Notes: generated from the sequence alone by a model not told the origin. DNA of 64,000 nt from Pedobacter aquatilis (GCF_030409415.1 NZ_JAUFPW010000032.1:62001-126000), one strand, 5' to 3'. Numbered from the stretch's first letter, positions 34,464 to 44,068 are shown. Numbers and translations: made by a program.

Positions 34464-35144
34464 CTAGCAGATATTTTTGGTTCGGTATCCATTTTCAAGT
34501 TCTACCAAATTAAGGTTAAAAAACTTTTGAAAATGAACCGAATTTAAGTGATAATTAAAAGCTTCTTCATTTATAAAGATTTCAGAAATTATTATTTTAA
34601 TTGGGTCGGTTATGGTTTGCTTAATATCAAACGCAATATTTCCAGGTTCAGAAATGGTAAACTCTTTTAATTTTCTCAATTCATTAATTGCTTTCTTGAT
34701 TAAAGCTGGATTTTTAAGGTTTAAAACTGCTGTAGAATAAAAATACTCATCAGTTTTTGCAGGCTCGATTAAATCCCAAAGGTTACCATATAAATCTTCA
34801 AAAACTGCAACTGTACCATAGTTTTCAAAAACAGGTTCTCTAACAATTTTAATTCTATTATCTACCAAATTTTGATAATCTCGATTAAAATTATCAGTAT
34901 GTAAAAAAAGAAAAACCCGTCCTCCTGTTTGATTTCCAATCCTGCTTGCTTCTTCATCATTTTTTGCCTTCGCTAATAATAATGAAACACCGTTTTCTCC
35001 TTCAGGCCCTACTAAAACCCATCTTTTATCAACAGCTAAATTAGTATCTTCCAACAATCTGAAATTAAGCATATTCGTATAAAACTCAATTGCTTTATCG
35101 TAATCATCTACAATTATAGAAATGTGTGCTAAATGTTGCTTCAT
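34464..35144 (-). CDS. Fusion of a VOC (glyoxalase-like) domain and a monooxygenase-like ABM domain
   Basis: 226 residues. The N-terminal 130 form a vicinal-oxygen-chelate domain (HLAHISIIVDDYDKAIEFYT, GRVFLFLHTDNF, AVFEDLYGNLWDLIEP) with His and Glu in metal-ligand positions. The C-terminal 90 (STAVLNLKNPALIKKAINEL, IIISEIFINEEAFNYHLNSV, HFQKFF) have the ferredoxin-like pattern of antibiotic-biosynthesis-monooxygenase (YgiN-like) domains. These often detoxify or oxidise small electrophiles or quinones. The substrate is unknown. It is probably co-directional with the phytase-like gene 53 bp upstream. Confidence 0.8.
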   Translation of the reverse strand: MKQHLAHISIIVDDYDKAIEFYTNMLNFRLLEDTNLAVDKRWVLVGPEGENGVSLLLAKAKNDEEASRIGNQTGGRVFLFLHTDNFNRDYQNLVDNRIKIVREPVFENYGTVAVFEDLYGNLWDLIEPAKTDEYFYSTAVLNLKNPALIKKAINELRKLKEFTISEPGNIAFDIKQTITDPIKIIISEIFINEEAFNYHLNSVHFQKFFNLNLVELENGYRTKNIC

Positions 35145-35197
35145 CAGTTTTTAATCATTAAGTTTTAGTTTGATTAAAGATTCTACACCGCTAATCT

Positions 35198-36358
35198 TTA
35201 GGGCTCTACTTCAAAAAGAAAAAATTGTTGTGTTTGGTTTTTAGAGAAGTTATTATCAACACAGAAGATTAAAGTTTTGTGCCCGTTTGGTAAATCCGGA
35301 CCAAAAGTTACGCCTTCAAAATTATCGATGTGTTTGCCGATTGTATCAAAGTCAAATAAAAGCTTTTTCTTTAATGTTTTTGGTGGATTTTTTATGAACG
35401 ATGCATTGTCTATCACATTTTCTGCACCTTTTAAATCGACCAAAAATAACTTGATAAAGGTATGGTCATCATGTCCTTTCGCCCAGGCACGCTCCATCAC
35501 GAGCAAAGTATGGTTATTAATTGCCAAAATTTCAGAAATGCCATTCACATTCCAGTCGCTTTGAACAGTTGGCTCTACAGGCAACTCGCCTAAATTATAG
35601 GCATATTGAGCAATATTTTTTTTTGTACGAGCATCAAACTTTAAGATTCGGGTAATTGCACCACTATAACCAAAAGCTGCCGACTTGCCATCCTGGTACA
35701 AAGGTTCTTCCAAACTTGCGTAAAGTGTTTTATAATTATCGGCGAAAGTTATGCCTTCAAAAAGCGCATTTTTACGTGCTCCATTTTCTCCTTTAGTAAA
35801 ATGAAAACCTTTTGGCAAAGGAATCGTATCTAAAAATTTTCCATCAGCAGAAATAAAAGTTAAGGCCGGTTGAATGATTAATGAATCGCCATTTTTAAAT
35901 ATTCTTTCTCCTTCGTTACTCCAAATTAATTGATTTTTGTTTGGATTGAAGCGCACTGATTCACCGTCAGCCTTTAAGCTTTTTACCGTACCAAATTTTG
36001 GATATTCTTGCCCGCTTTCCTGCAAAATTGGAATTAGCCCATTAATTTCTACCGTATCAATTTTATTGTTTTTTATATTGATGTTGGCAGTATAAATTCT
36101 TGCTGTGCTAAATTGGCTAGGGTCATCACTAATTAAGAAATAACGATCATGCTTCACATCATAATCAATGCCCGATAAACCGCCAACGGAAGTACCTTTG
36201 AATTGTAAATCAATTGGTATAATAAATTCATCTAAAAATTTTATAGATGAAATAGTTGTTTCTTTCTGTTTAGCTGTATAACGTGTACCTGAACACGATG
36301 TTAAAAACCCTAAAAGAACAATGTAAATAAGCGATAGTTTGGTAGATAAAATTTTCAA
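35198..36358 (-). CDS. Phytase-like esterase domain lipoprotein
   Basis: 386 residues. Lipoprotein signal IYIVLLGFLTSC (C22), then the esterase-like activity of phytase domain: GGLSGIDYDVKHDRYFLISD, NPNKNQLIWSNEGER, NALFEGITFADNYKTLYASL, ILAINNHTLLVMERAW and DNFEGVTFGPDLPNGHKTLI. The fold is a beta propeller with conserved EG-x-T/S motifs and acidic residues that could bind calcium. The enzyme class (phosphomonoesterase or other) is not settled for the family. It is likely anchored in the envelope. Confidence 0.85.
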   Translation of the reverse strand: MKILSTKLSLIYIVLLGFLTSCSGTRYTAKQKETTISSIKFLDEFIIPIDLQFKGTSVGGLSGIDYDVKHDRYFLISDDPSQFSTARIYTANINIKNNKIDTVEINGLIPILQESGQEYPKFGTVKSLKADGESVRFNPNKNQLIWSNEGERIFKNGDSLIIQPALTFISADGKFLDTIPLPKGFHFTKGENGARKNALFEGITFADNYKTLYASLEEPLYQDGKSAAFGYSGAITRILKFDARTKKNIAQYAYNLGELPVEPTVQSDWNVNGISEILAINNHTLLVMERAWAKGHDDHTFIKLFLVDLKGAENVIDNASFIKNPPKTLKKKLLFDFDTIGKHIDNFEGVTFGPDLPNGHKTLIFCVDNNFSKNQTQQFFLFEVEP

Positions 36359-36436
36359 AAGCCTTTATTTTGGAGTAAAATTATATTTTTTCTTGTAAAA
36401 ATATTTATTGTGTAAAGCGAGTTTTAGGGCATTTTG

Positions 36437-36519
36437 CGTCATTCCCCTACTTGATAGGGAATCTTAAAGCAATAAGTTAGAAAATATTTTTAAGATTCCC
36501 GCCTACGCGGGAATGACGA
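36437..36519. repeat. REPIN-like inverted pair, copy B
   Basis: CGTCATTCCCCTACTTGATA, then GGGAATCTT (36437-36466), faces AAGATTCCCGCC-TACGCGGGAATGACG (36492-36519). The outer ends CGTCATTCCC/GGGAATGACG are perfect complements, with each unit itself a hairpin. Total 83 bp. Confidence 0.75.
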
Positions 36520-36558
36520 AGCCATTTAATTTTCACAAAAAATATTTTGCATAAAAAA

Positions 36559-36583
36559 CCGCTTCAATATTAAATTGAAGCGG
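36559..36583 (-). terminator. Terminator of the DUF6515 gene
   Basis: CCGCTTCAAT, loop ATTAA, ATTGAAGCGG; on the reverse strand followed by TTTTTTATG, 19 bp past the stop. Confidence 0.85.
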
Positions 36584-36601
36584 CTTATAAACTTGAGATA
36601 T

Positions 36602-37456
36602 TTAATATAATTTACCAATTACACGATAACTGGTCTTATTACCATCAATAACTTCTTCGTAGTAAACATCATCTGGCGAAACAAAATATTTATCATTTTT
36701 AATAGTTACTTCTCGGCAGCCTTCTGGTAAAACCGAAATAATATCGCCAATCTGATGTGTTACAACCGGGCCATCGGTGGTATTTAAAACACCATCTTTT
36801 CCTGCCACAACATAAACTGTTTTACCATCTTTATTGGTCGATTGTGTATAATACACGCCTTTAAATTCGTAATAATCTACCCCATCAATCGTTACCAATT
36901 CTGCCTCATCGGGCAAGTTCGGAACTTCTGCACCAACCGGTGGTATTACAACTTGATAGTTGTTTTCATACTGACGATAAAATAATCCTCCTGAGTAATA
37001 ATACTGGTTCGGGCCATAATAAAATGGATAATAACCAAAAGGCAATACATTTAACCTAAAACCAATGAATGGTCTGTAAAAATTGTAATAGCCGTAATTA
37101 GGGCGACCATAAAACCGATAACCCGGGCTGTAGCGATACCCTGAGCGATAGTTATATCCGGGACGATAACCGGGATTTGGGCGATAACCGGGTCTTTCTG
37201 GTCTTCCACCGTAACCATAATTACCACGATTTGGACCTTGAGAAATTCTATTATTTGACGGAGCTTGCATAGATGGCTGGCGTGACATTCCCCCACCTCT
37301 TGATGGCGCAACACTTCCTGAACGACCTCCTGAAAAACCTCCACTTGAACTTCCTCCCCTACTTGGCCTTTGTGCTGAAGCGCTTTCTACATTAAATGTT
37401 GCAACAATTGCTGCTACAGCAAAAGCAACCAATCCTTTACTTAATAACCTTTTCAT
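36602..37456 (-). CDS. DUF6515 family secreted protein
   Basis: 284 residues. Signal peptide to about residue 29 (AVAAIVATFNVESASAQ), a low-complexity Arg/Gly/Ser/Pro region (30-75), then Tyr-rich repeats of the kind RPGYRPNPGYRPGYN (85-120) and a Tyr-rich hydrophobic patch (YYPFYYGPNQYYYSGGLFYR). The C-terminal part reads PPVGAEVPNLPDEAELVTID and contains two or three short beta repeats (YYEFKGVYYTQ, KYFVSPDDVYYEEV), the DUF6515 module. It is probably cell-surface or outer-membrane associated. The function is unknown. It ends in its own terminator. Confidence 0.85.
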   Translation of the reverse strand: MKRLLSKGLVAFAVAAIVATFNVESASAQRPSRGGSSSGGFSGGRSGSVAPSRGGGMSRQPSMQAPSNNRISQGPNRGNYGYGGRPERPGYRPNPGYRPGYNYRSGYRYSPGYRFYGRPNYGYYNFYRPFIGFRLNVLPFGYYPFYYGPNQYYYSGGLFYRQYENNYQVVIPPVGAEVPNLPDEAELVTIDGVDYYEFKGVYYTQSTNKDGKTVYVVAGKDGVLNTTDGPVVTHQIGDIISVLPEGCREVTIKNDKYFVSPDDVYYEEVIDGNKTSYRVIGKLY

Positions 37457-37647
37457 TTTATGTGTTTAACTTAATTAATAATATGACGATGAAAATTTGC
37501 AAAAGATTATCCCATAACTTTATTTAACTAAATTTTGATAATGGAATGACGAATAAAACTACACCTAACAAAGCTTTTACCACTCCTTTTTCTAAATCTT
37601 TTGGCTTATCTCTATATTTATAACTTATTCCTAAAATCAACTGTTTA

Positions 37648-39516
37648 ATGAACCTGAGAAAAATTTTATCCTTTATCGTTTGTGTATTCGTTTCAAATGT
37701 ACTTGCAGCACAACAAAGTGATTCGGCTTATGTTATTGCAAACTACACCAAAATAGAACAGCAAATACCTATGCGTGATGGCGTTAAGCTTTTCACCTCG
37801 ATTTATATTCCCAAAAATCAAACCAAAAAATATCCATTTTTAATTAATCGAACACCTTATACCGTAGCGCCTTATGGCGAAGATAAATATAAGCTGAGTT
37901 TGGGTAATTTCCCTGCAATGATGCGGGAAGGCTTCATTTTCGTTTATCAAGATGTACGTGGAAAATGGATGAGCGAGGGTACATTTGAGGATATTCGTCC
38001 GCAGACTTTGAAAAAAGGTAAGAAAGATATTGATGAAAGCACCGACACTTACGACACTATTGATTGGTTGGTAAAAAACATTAAAAACAACAATGGAAAT
38101 GCAGGTATTTATGGTATTTCTTACCCTGGCTTTTACTCAACAACTTCGTTACCAAATTCGCATCCGGCATTAAAGGCAGTATCTCCACAAGCCCCTGTAA
38201 CCGATTGGTTTATTGGCGATGATTTTCATCATGGCGGAACTTTATTTTTAATGGATGCCTTCAGTTTTATGAGCAGTTTTGGCGTTCCTCGTCCGAAACC
38301 GATTACGCCAGAGAAAGGACCAAAACCTTTTCAGTTCCCAATTCAGGATAATTATCGTTTTTATTTAGAAGCAGGTTCAGTTAAAAACCTTAAGGACAAA
38401 TATTTTGCAGATAGTATCAAATTCTTCAATAACTTATTTAAACACCCAAATTTAGATACATTCTGGAAAGCAAGATATATTCTTCCACATTTAAAAAATG
38501 TAAAACCTGCAGTTATGGTTGTTGGTGGCTTTTTCGATGCAGAGGATGCTTACGGTACATTTGCAACTTATAAAGCAATTGAGAAACAAAACCCGAATAC
38601 AAACAATATTCTGGTTGCTGGTCCGTGGTATCATGGTGGTTGGGTGCGTAGCGATGGCTCATACTTCGGTGATATCAGGTTTGGCAAAAACACCAGTATT
38701 GATTATCAGCAGCAATATGAGCTACCATTTTTTAAGCATTACTTAAAAGGTGAAGGCGATTTTAAGGCCGGTGAAGCAAATATTTTTGTAACCGGAAGTA
38801 ACGAATGGAAGCAATTTACGAGCTGGCCACCACAAGAAGTGGAAACTAAAAACCTTTATCTACAGCCTAACGGGAAATTGGCTTTTGAAAAAGTTGGCAG
38901 AACAGACAGCTGGGATGAATATGTAAGCGACCCTAATCATCCGGTTCCTTATCAGGATGGTGTGCAGGGTAAGCGTACCCGTGAATACATGATTGATGAC
39001 CAAAGATTTGCGGCTCGCAGACCAGATGTTAAAGCTTACCAAACCGATGCTTTGAATGAAGATATCACTTTAACCGGGCCGGTGTTGGCAAATCTTGTAG
39101 TTTCTACAACCGGTACGGATGCCGATTATGTTGTAAAATTAATTGATGTTTATCCGGAAAACGAACCAAACCCGATACCAAATCCAAAGAATATTATAAT
39201 GGGTGGTTATGAAATGTTGGTTAGAGGTGAGATTTTAAGAGGTAAGTACCGTAACAGCTTTGAAAAACCTGAAGCTTTTACTCCAGGGCAGATTACCAAG
39301 GTTAATTATGCATTACCTGATGTAGCACATACATTTAAAAAAGGGCATAAAATTATGATTCAGATTCAGAATTCATGGTTCCCATTAGCGGATAGAAACC
39401 CACAAAAGTTTATGAATATTTACGAAGCTGAGCCTGCAGATTTTCAGAAAGCAACGCATAAAATTTTTCATGATGCTTCTAATAGTTCTTATATTTCAGT
39501 ATCTGTTTTAAAGTAG
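37648..39516 (+). CDS. CocE/NonD family hydrolase (S15-type)
   Basis: A secreted serine hydrolase of 622 residues. Signal peptide to about residue 21 (FIVCVFVSNVLAAQ). The alpha/beta-hydrolase part begins IPMRDGVKLFTSIYIPKNQT. The nucleophile elbow is GIYGISYPGF with S158. Acid and His are expected in VVGGFFDAEDAYG and GPWYHGGWVRSDG. The C-terminal half is the jelly-roll X-Pro dipeptidyl-peptidase domain (TGPVLANLVVSTTGTDADYV, VDVYPENEPNP-like loop). Relatives cleave alpha-amino acid esters, acyl-amides or dipeptides, so the specific substrate is open. It is monocistronic and followed by a MITE-like repeat. Confidence 0.9.
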   Translation: MNLRKILSFIVCVFVSNVLAAQQSDSAYVIANYTKIEQQIPMRDGVKLFTSIYIPKNQTKKYPFLINRTPYTVAPYGEDKYKLSLGNFPAMMREGFIFVYQDVRGKWMSEGTFEDIRPQTLKKGKKDIDESTDTYDTIDWLVKNIKNNNGNAGIYGISYPGFYSTTSLPNSHPALKAVSPQAPVTDWFIGDDFHHGGTLFLMDAFSFMSSFGVPRPKPITPEKGPKPFQFPIQDNYRFYLEAGSVKNLKDKYFADSIKFFNNLFKHPNLDTFWKARYILPHLKNVKPAVMVVGGFFDAEDAYGTFATYKAIEKQNPNTNNILVAGPWYHGGWVRSDGSYFGDIRFGKNTSIDYQQQYELPFFKHYLKGEGDFKAGEANIFVTGSNEWKQFTSWPPQEVETKNLYLQPNGKLAFEKVGRTDSWDEYVSDPNHPVPYQDGVQGKRTREYMIDDQRFAARRPDVKAYQTDALNEDITLTGPVLANLVVSTTGTDADYVVKLIDVYPENEPNPIPNPKNIIMGGYEMLVRGEILRGKYRNSFEKPEAFTPGQITKVNYALPDVAHTFKKGHKIMIQIQNSWFPLADRNPQKFMNIYEAEPADFQKATHKIFHDASNSSYISVSVLK

Positions 39517-39528
39517 ATTTATAAAAAA

Positions 39529-39689
39529 ATCACCCCCCAACCGCTCCTTGAAAACATGGAGGGGAGTTCCGCTCCTCATGTTAAAAAAATATCATAAGAT
39601 TCCCAATAGAGGACTTAAATATTTGAGAATAAAAAAATAATATTGCACTATCCAAATCCCTCCTAATTTAGGAGGGGCAAGGGATGGTT
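39529..39689. repeat. MITE-like element with AACCACCCC-type ends, copy 1
   Basis: ATCACCCCCC...GGAGGGGAGTT at the left is answered by CTCCTAATTTAGGAGGGGCA, then AGGGATGGTT, at the right, a terminal inverted repeat flanking about 80 bp of AT-rich DNA. The same plan recurs at 63701-63864. The right end touches the start region of the M1 peptidase gene and supplies a spurious upstream ATG. Confidence 0.65.
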
Positions 39690-39701
39690 AAATACAACAA
39701 G

Positions 39702-41354
39702 ATGAAAAAACTTATTACGCTTTTTGCCATTACGCTATGTATCTCTATTGCAAATGCACAAATGCTCGGCAAAAATCAGGAAAATTCTCGGGCAGACAGT
39801 TTACGTGGTACACTTACTCCACTTAGAACCTGCTACGATATTAATTTTTACCACTTAGATGTTAAGATAGATATTGACCAGAAATCAGTTTCTGGCAGTA
39901 ATGAATTTGCCTTTACTGCAACACAAGATTTTACAAAACTTCAATTCGATTTATTCGATAATTTGAAAGTAGAGAAGGTAGTATTTCGAGGCAAGGATTT
40001 GAATTTTAGAAGAGAATACAATGCCGTTTTTGTAACTTTTCCTAAAATCATAAAAAAGGGAAGTAAAGAAAAATTTACCGTGTTTTATTCTGGAAACCCT
40101 CGTGTAGCTAAAAATGCCCCTTGGGATGGCGGTTTCATTTTTAAGAAAGATGCTGATGGAAATCCATTTGTATCCGTAGCCTGTCAAGGATTAGGCGCCA
40201 GTGTTTGGTGGCCAAATAAAGACCACCAAAGTGATGAGGTGGATAGCATGAACATCAGCATCAGTGTGCCTAAAGATTTGCAAGAGATTTCTAATGGAAG
40301 ATTATTAAATACGGTTGATAAACCGGACGGATATAAGCAATATAACTGGTTAGTGAGTAACCCAATTAATAACTATGATGTAACTTTTTACATTGGAAAA
40401 TATGCGCACTGGACAGATACTTTCGAAGGTGAAAATGGCAAATTAAGTATTGATTATTGGGCCTTAAAAACAGATAGTGCCAAAGCCCGCCCGCATTGGA
40501 ATGCTGATGTAAAACCCATGTTAAAGTGTTTTGAATATTGGTTTGGGCCTTATCCCTGGTATAAAGATGGTTACAAACTTGTTCAAGCGCCACATTTGGG
40601 CATGGAGCATCAAAGTGCGGTTGCTTACGGTAATCAATTTAAAAAAGGCTATTTAGGACGAGATTTAAGCGGAACAGGCCACGGATTAAAGTGGGATTTT
40701 ATAACCATACATGAAAGCGGACATGAATGGTTTGGAAATAACATTACCTCCAAAGATATTGCAGATATGTGGGTGCACGAAGGTTTTACCAATTATTCGG
40801 AAGTACTTTTTACAGAATGTACAGAAAATAAAACTGCAGCAAACGAATATGCAATCGGTTTACAAAAAATTATTCAGAACGATATTCCGGTTATTGGTCC
40901 GTATGGTGTGAATAAAGAAGGTTCTGGAGATATGTACCCGAAAGGTGCTAACCTGATTCACACCATCCGCCAGTTAATAAATAATGATGAAAAATTCAGA
41001 CAGATATTACGCGGATTGAATAAAACATTTTACCATAAAACGGTTACAACCGCTGATATTGAAAATTACATCGCAAAGCAAAGTGGTTTAAAATTGAATA
41101 AGATTTTCGACCAATACTTGCGTTATACCAATATTCCGGTTTTAGAATATAAGATTGCGAATAATATGCTTTCTTATCGTTGGATAACTGATGTTAAAGG
41201 ATTTGATATGCCAGTTAGGGTTACTTTAAACAGTGGAATTTATACATTAATTAAACCAACTAATGATTGGAAAACAGTTAAAATTGATAACAGTATAAAT
41301 GCTGATAACTTTAAACATGATCCGCTATTTTATATCAAAACAAAAAAAGGATAA
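39702..41354 (+). CDS. M1 family metallopeptidase
   Basis: A zinc aminopeptidase exported by a signal peptide (MKKLITLFAITLCISIANAQ). The start is set at 39702 because the ATG at 39684 lies in a repeat end. 550 residues. The substrate-binding motif is HLGMEHQSAVAYG (the GAMEN equivalent, about 300-304). Zinc site: HESGHEW (H337, E338, H341) with the third ligand E360 in MWVHEGF, an H-E-x-x-H-x18-E spacing. An N-terminal beta-saddle domain precedes it, and the C-terminal helical domain is short. It probably trims peptides in the periplasm or outside the cell. Confidence 0.95.
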   Translation: MKKLITLFAITLCISIANAQMLGKNQENSRADSLRGTLTPLRTCYDINFYHLDVKIDIDQKSVSGSNEFAFTATQDFTKLQFDLFDNLKVEKVVFRGKDLNFRREYNAVFVTFPKIIKKGSKEKFTVFYSGNPRVAKNAPWDGGFIFKKDADGNPFVSVACQGLGASVWWPNKDHQSDEVDSMNISISVPKDLQEISNGRLLNTVDKPDGYKQYNWLVSNPINNYDVTFYIGKYAHWTDTFEGENGKLSIDYWALKTDSAKARPHWNADVKPMLKCFEYWFGPYPWYKDGYKLVQAPHLGMEHQSAVAYGNQFKKGYLGRDLSGTGHGLKWDFITIHESGHEWFGNNITSKDIADMWVHEGFTNYSEVLFTECTENKTAANEYAIGLQKIIQNDIPVIGPYGVNKEGSGDMYPKGANLIHTIRQLINNDEKFRQILRGLNKTFYHKTVTTADIENYIAKQSGLKLNKIFDQYLRYTNIPVLEYKIANNMLSYRWITDVKGFDMPVRVTLNSGIYTLIKPTNDWKTVKIDNSINADNFKHDPLFYIKTKKG

Positions 41355-41465
41355 AAATTAATTAGTTGTTTTCACAAAAAGATTGAAGATTGTGCAACGT
41401 TTAGCAAAAACGATCGTCTTATAATTAAAATCTATAACCCAGAATTGAAAACATAATCTATAAGT

Positions 41466-42194
41466 ATGAAAAAAATATTTGCGTTTGCATTTGCTACACT
41501 GATAGCAGCAACAAGTTTAAACACATTTGCAAAAACTGAAATCACCATTTCTACCTCAAAAAAATCTGAAGATAGAGATGTTAAAAACTTTAGTGGAATT
41601 GCATCTGCAGGACCTATCAATGTTATCGTTACTTTAGGAAATACAGAAAGTTGCCGTTTCGAAGGTGATGCAGAGGCGATATCTACCATTATCACCGAGG
41701 TAAAAGGTAATGTTTTAATTATCCGGCCGGAGAACAGCGTTACCAGCTGGTCTAGAAAATATGAGGATAAGAAAATTACGGCATATGTTACTGCTAAATC
41801 TATCAGAAGTTTAACAATGAGCGGCTCTGGCAGTTTAGTTGTAAATGGTAAAATCTCTACAAACGATTTAACTACAACATTAAGTGGCTCAGGTAGCATT
41901 AAAGCAACTGCCGATGTCGACAATTACAATGGGGTAATCAGCGGTTCGGGTTCTTTAAACATTACTGGGAGTTCTGATAGAGCAAAGATTGTAATTAGCA
42001 GTTCTGGTAGCTTTGCAGGAAAGAGCTTCTCTGTAAATAACTTAACTTCAACCATCAGCGGTTCGGGTACGGTAAACATTAATGCTGAAGAAAATATCAG
42101 AGCGGTAATTAGTGGCTCAGGCAGTGTAAATTATTCTGGTAATCCACAAGTTGAAAAAACAATTGTGGGTTCTGGCAGGGTTAGGAAAATATAA
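41466..42194 (+). CDS. GIN-type auto-transporter adhesin head domain protein (DUF2807)
   Basis: 242 residues. Signal peptide to about 22 (FAFATLIAATSLNTFAK), then the head domain beta helix: NFSGIASAGPINVIVTLGNT is the typical first coil, followed by repeated SGSGS turns about every 20 residues (MSGSGSLVVNG, LSGSGSIKATA, ISGSGSLNITG, SSSGSFAGK, ISGSGTVNIN, ISGSGSVNYSG). The protein is probably periplasmic or cell-surface. Its function is not known, despite the adhesin-like name of the domain. Confidence 0.92.
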   Translation: MKKIFAFAFATLIAATSLNTFAKTEITISTSKKSEDRDVKNFSGIASAGPINVIVTLGNTESCRFEGDAEAISTIITEVKGNVLIIRPENSVTSWSRKYEDKKITAYVTAKSIRSLTMSGSGSLVVNGKISTNDLTTTLSGSGSIKATADVDNYNGVISGSGSLNITGSSDRAKIVISSSGSFAGKSFSVNNLTSTISGSGTVNINAEENIRAVISGSGSVNYSGNPQVEKTIVGSGRVRKI

Positions 42195-42213
42195 TTCAAT
42201 TTAAAAAATTATA

Positions 42214-42249
42214 AAAAGCGCCCTGAAAATAATCAGGGCGTTTTTTTTT
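42214..42249 (+). terminator. Terminator of the DUF2807 gene
   Basis: AAAGCGCCCTGA, loop AATAA, TCAGGGCG then nine T. Confidence 0.9.
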
Positions 42250-42367
42250 GTTAAATTACATCAATAAAAATTATTGAAAGCCTCAGAAAAGATCTATACA
42301 AGGCAGATATCGATTTAAGTAAGGCTGAAAATGCTGTGCTTTTGTACTTCGAAAAAATCAAAAGTTC

Positions 42368-43258
42368 TTAAAATTGGAAACCAATTACCCACATATTTTC
42401 AAGGTAATTAATTTTCTGACTGGCTTTATCCAATTCATCCCAACCTGTTGTGTGCACATTGGTTAAATTTGTTGCGCCAACTTTGGTTGTATTTTGTAGG
42501 TAAATGTGTTTCCAAACGTAAAATTTTAATCCAATTTTTGCAGAAACGCCATAGCCAGAAATGCTAAAATGATTGTTTCTTCCTTGGCCAAATAAACGCA
42601 CATCAGAACGTGGGACCAATAATCCACCCCCTAACCCAGTTTCTAAAGTTAAAGATGTATTGCCTCCAGGTGCAACCCAAATATCATCGTAACGTTCTAT
42701 CTCTATATTTGCATAGTTAAAACCATCAGTATGTTCGTAAGTTAACATGCTTTCTTTAACATTAATCATTTGTCCGTTATACGTACCTGCTAAATTACCT
42801 GTTGGAGCATTATCATGTGAAATATTTGGCCCGATATAACCATTTATAGCAACGGTTTGAGGAATATCCACGACATATTTCATATGATCCCAGCCAATGG
42901 AAATACTATAATTATCTTTTATAAAATATCCGGCTCTGATATTATATTGTGGCACAGTTATCAAACTTGGGTTTAAATAGCTCCAATCTAATTTTGTTTG
43001 CCTATCTCTAGCCGTTACATCACTTAAAGTGAAATCATAATTTGGACCTTGGAAGCGAATATCACTTTTTCCGTACCAAGAACTGTTGTAGCCCCAATGA
43101 AAATAAAAATCGCCTTTGCGAGAAAAGTTGCGTTTATGTTGTGGGTTAAAAAGACTTTTTGAAGTTGGCGTATTAACTACAGACGAAGGACGAACCTCTT
43201 GTGCTTGCATACGTTTACCGAACAAGAGCGCTAAAAACAAAATGGAAAACTTTTTCAC
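42368..43258 (-). CDS. Predicted outer-membrane beta-barrel protein, unknown function
   Basis: 296 residues. Signal peptide to about 20 (SILFLALLFGKRMQAQ). The body alternates aromatic/hydrophobic strands of 8-12 residues (FYFHWGYNSSWYGKSDIRF, YNIRAGYFIKDNYSISIGWD, SLTLETGLGGGLLVPRSD, GVSAKIGLKFYVWKHIYLQN) and ends in GFQF, a BAM recognition-type terminus. About ten to twelve strands are likely. No named domain is recognised. A DUF2490 barrel gene lies next upstream on the same strand, 97 bp away, suggesting a common transcript. Confidence 0.8.
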   Translation of the reverse strand: MKKFSILFLALLFGKRMQAQEVRPSSVVNTPTSKSLFNPQHKRNFSRKGDFYFHWGYNSSWYGKSDIRFQGPNYDFTLSDVTARDRQTKLDWSYLNPSLITVPQYNIRAGYFIKDNYSISIGWDHMKYVVDIPQTVAINGYIGPNISHDNAPTGNLAGTYNGQMINVKESMLTYEHTDGFNYANIEIERYDDIWVAPGGNTSLTLETGLGGGLLVPRSDVRLFGQGRNNHFSISGYGVSAKIGLKFYVWKHIYLQNTTKVGATNLTNVHTTGWDELDKASQKINYLENMWVIGFQF

Positions 43259-43354
43259 GCGGCAAAGTGAAGAAAAACTAACAACTATTACAAACCGTTT
43301 AACAATTTGTAATAGTTACTGTACAGAAAATGACTTTAAAACATTAAAACGAAA

Positions 43355-44068
43355 TTAAAATCTTGTATATACTGCCAGTTGTATAATGTTATTTAAAGTA
43401 TTATTTGTTTGCCCTTTAACTGCCTGATTCATGTAGCCCGCCTCAACATCAACCTTGTTCGAAAAACGGTAACCCAAAGCCAAATACGCCCGATTTTGGT
43501 CGAATACATGATTATTCAGCTCATTATTATTTTGAAGATTTAGAAAAACCTCATTTTGCAAGGCAACAAATGCACCCTTTGTAAATGTTGGTTCCGCCTT
43601 TTGCAAGGGCTGTATTAGCCTAAAAAAGTAGCGAAAACGCTGAGAAAATAGGTCATCATTGCCGCCACCTCTACCTATAAATCTTTGCTCTAACCTAATA
43701 CGATGAGTAAAAAATACCGAACTCATTTTATGATTATAAATATATTGTTCAAAAATTCGGTGTTCGTTTAATGAGATTGCTGCATCACCTCCGGCAGGAA
43801 ACATTTGAGTAGTTTGCCATAAATAACCCAAAGCAACATTACTATTTTTGTTGATAAAATATTGCAGTGCTGGTCTAACTAAGGTATTTCTTACATGGTC
43901 CCATTTATCAGCTGAGCGAACCTGGAAGTCGAATTGTAAGCCCCATTTCTCATTAAATTTGGTATTATTAACAACCATAAACCAACCTGTATTTTGGTAT
44001 TGCGTTTGGGCTGAAAGTTTTCCAATAAACATTAATAAAACAACGGTAAGTAATTGTAGTTTCTTCAT
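43355..44068 (-). CDS. DUF2490 family outer-membrane protein
   Basis: 237 residues. Signal peptide to about 20 (LLTVVLLMFIGKLSAQ), followed by beta strands with the DUF2490 pattern: GWFMVVNNTKFNEKWGLQFD, TLVRPALQYFINKNSNVALG, EHRIFEQYIYNH, THRIRLEQRFIG and FRYFFRLIQPL. It ends in VYTRF with a terminal aromatic. Relatives are small outer-membrane barrels of unknown substrate. It stands upstream of another barrel gene. Confidence 0.85.
   Translation of the reverse strand: MKKLQLLTVVLLMFIGKLSAQTQYQNTGWFMVVNNTKFNEKWGLQFDFQVRSADKWDHVRNTLVRPALQYFINKNSNVALGYLWQTTQMFPAGGDAAISLNEHRIFEQYIYNHKMSSVFFTHRIRLEQRFIGRGGGNDDLFSQRFRYFFRLIQPLQKAEPTFTKGAFVALQNEVFLNLQNNNELNNHVFDQNRAYLALGYRFSNKVDVEAGYMNQAVKGQTNNTLNNIIQLAVYTRF

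Noticed and set aside
39684..39701. ATG at 39684 as the start of the M1 peptidase
   Set aside because: It is part of the MITE-like right end; the signal peptide begins at 39702.
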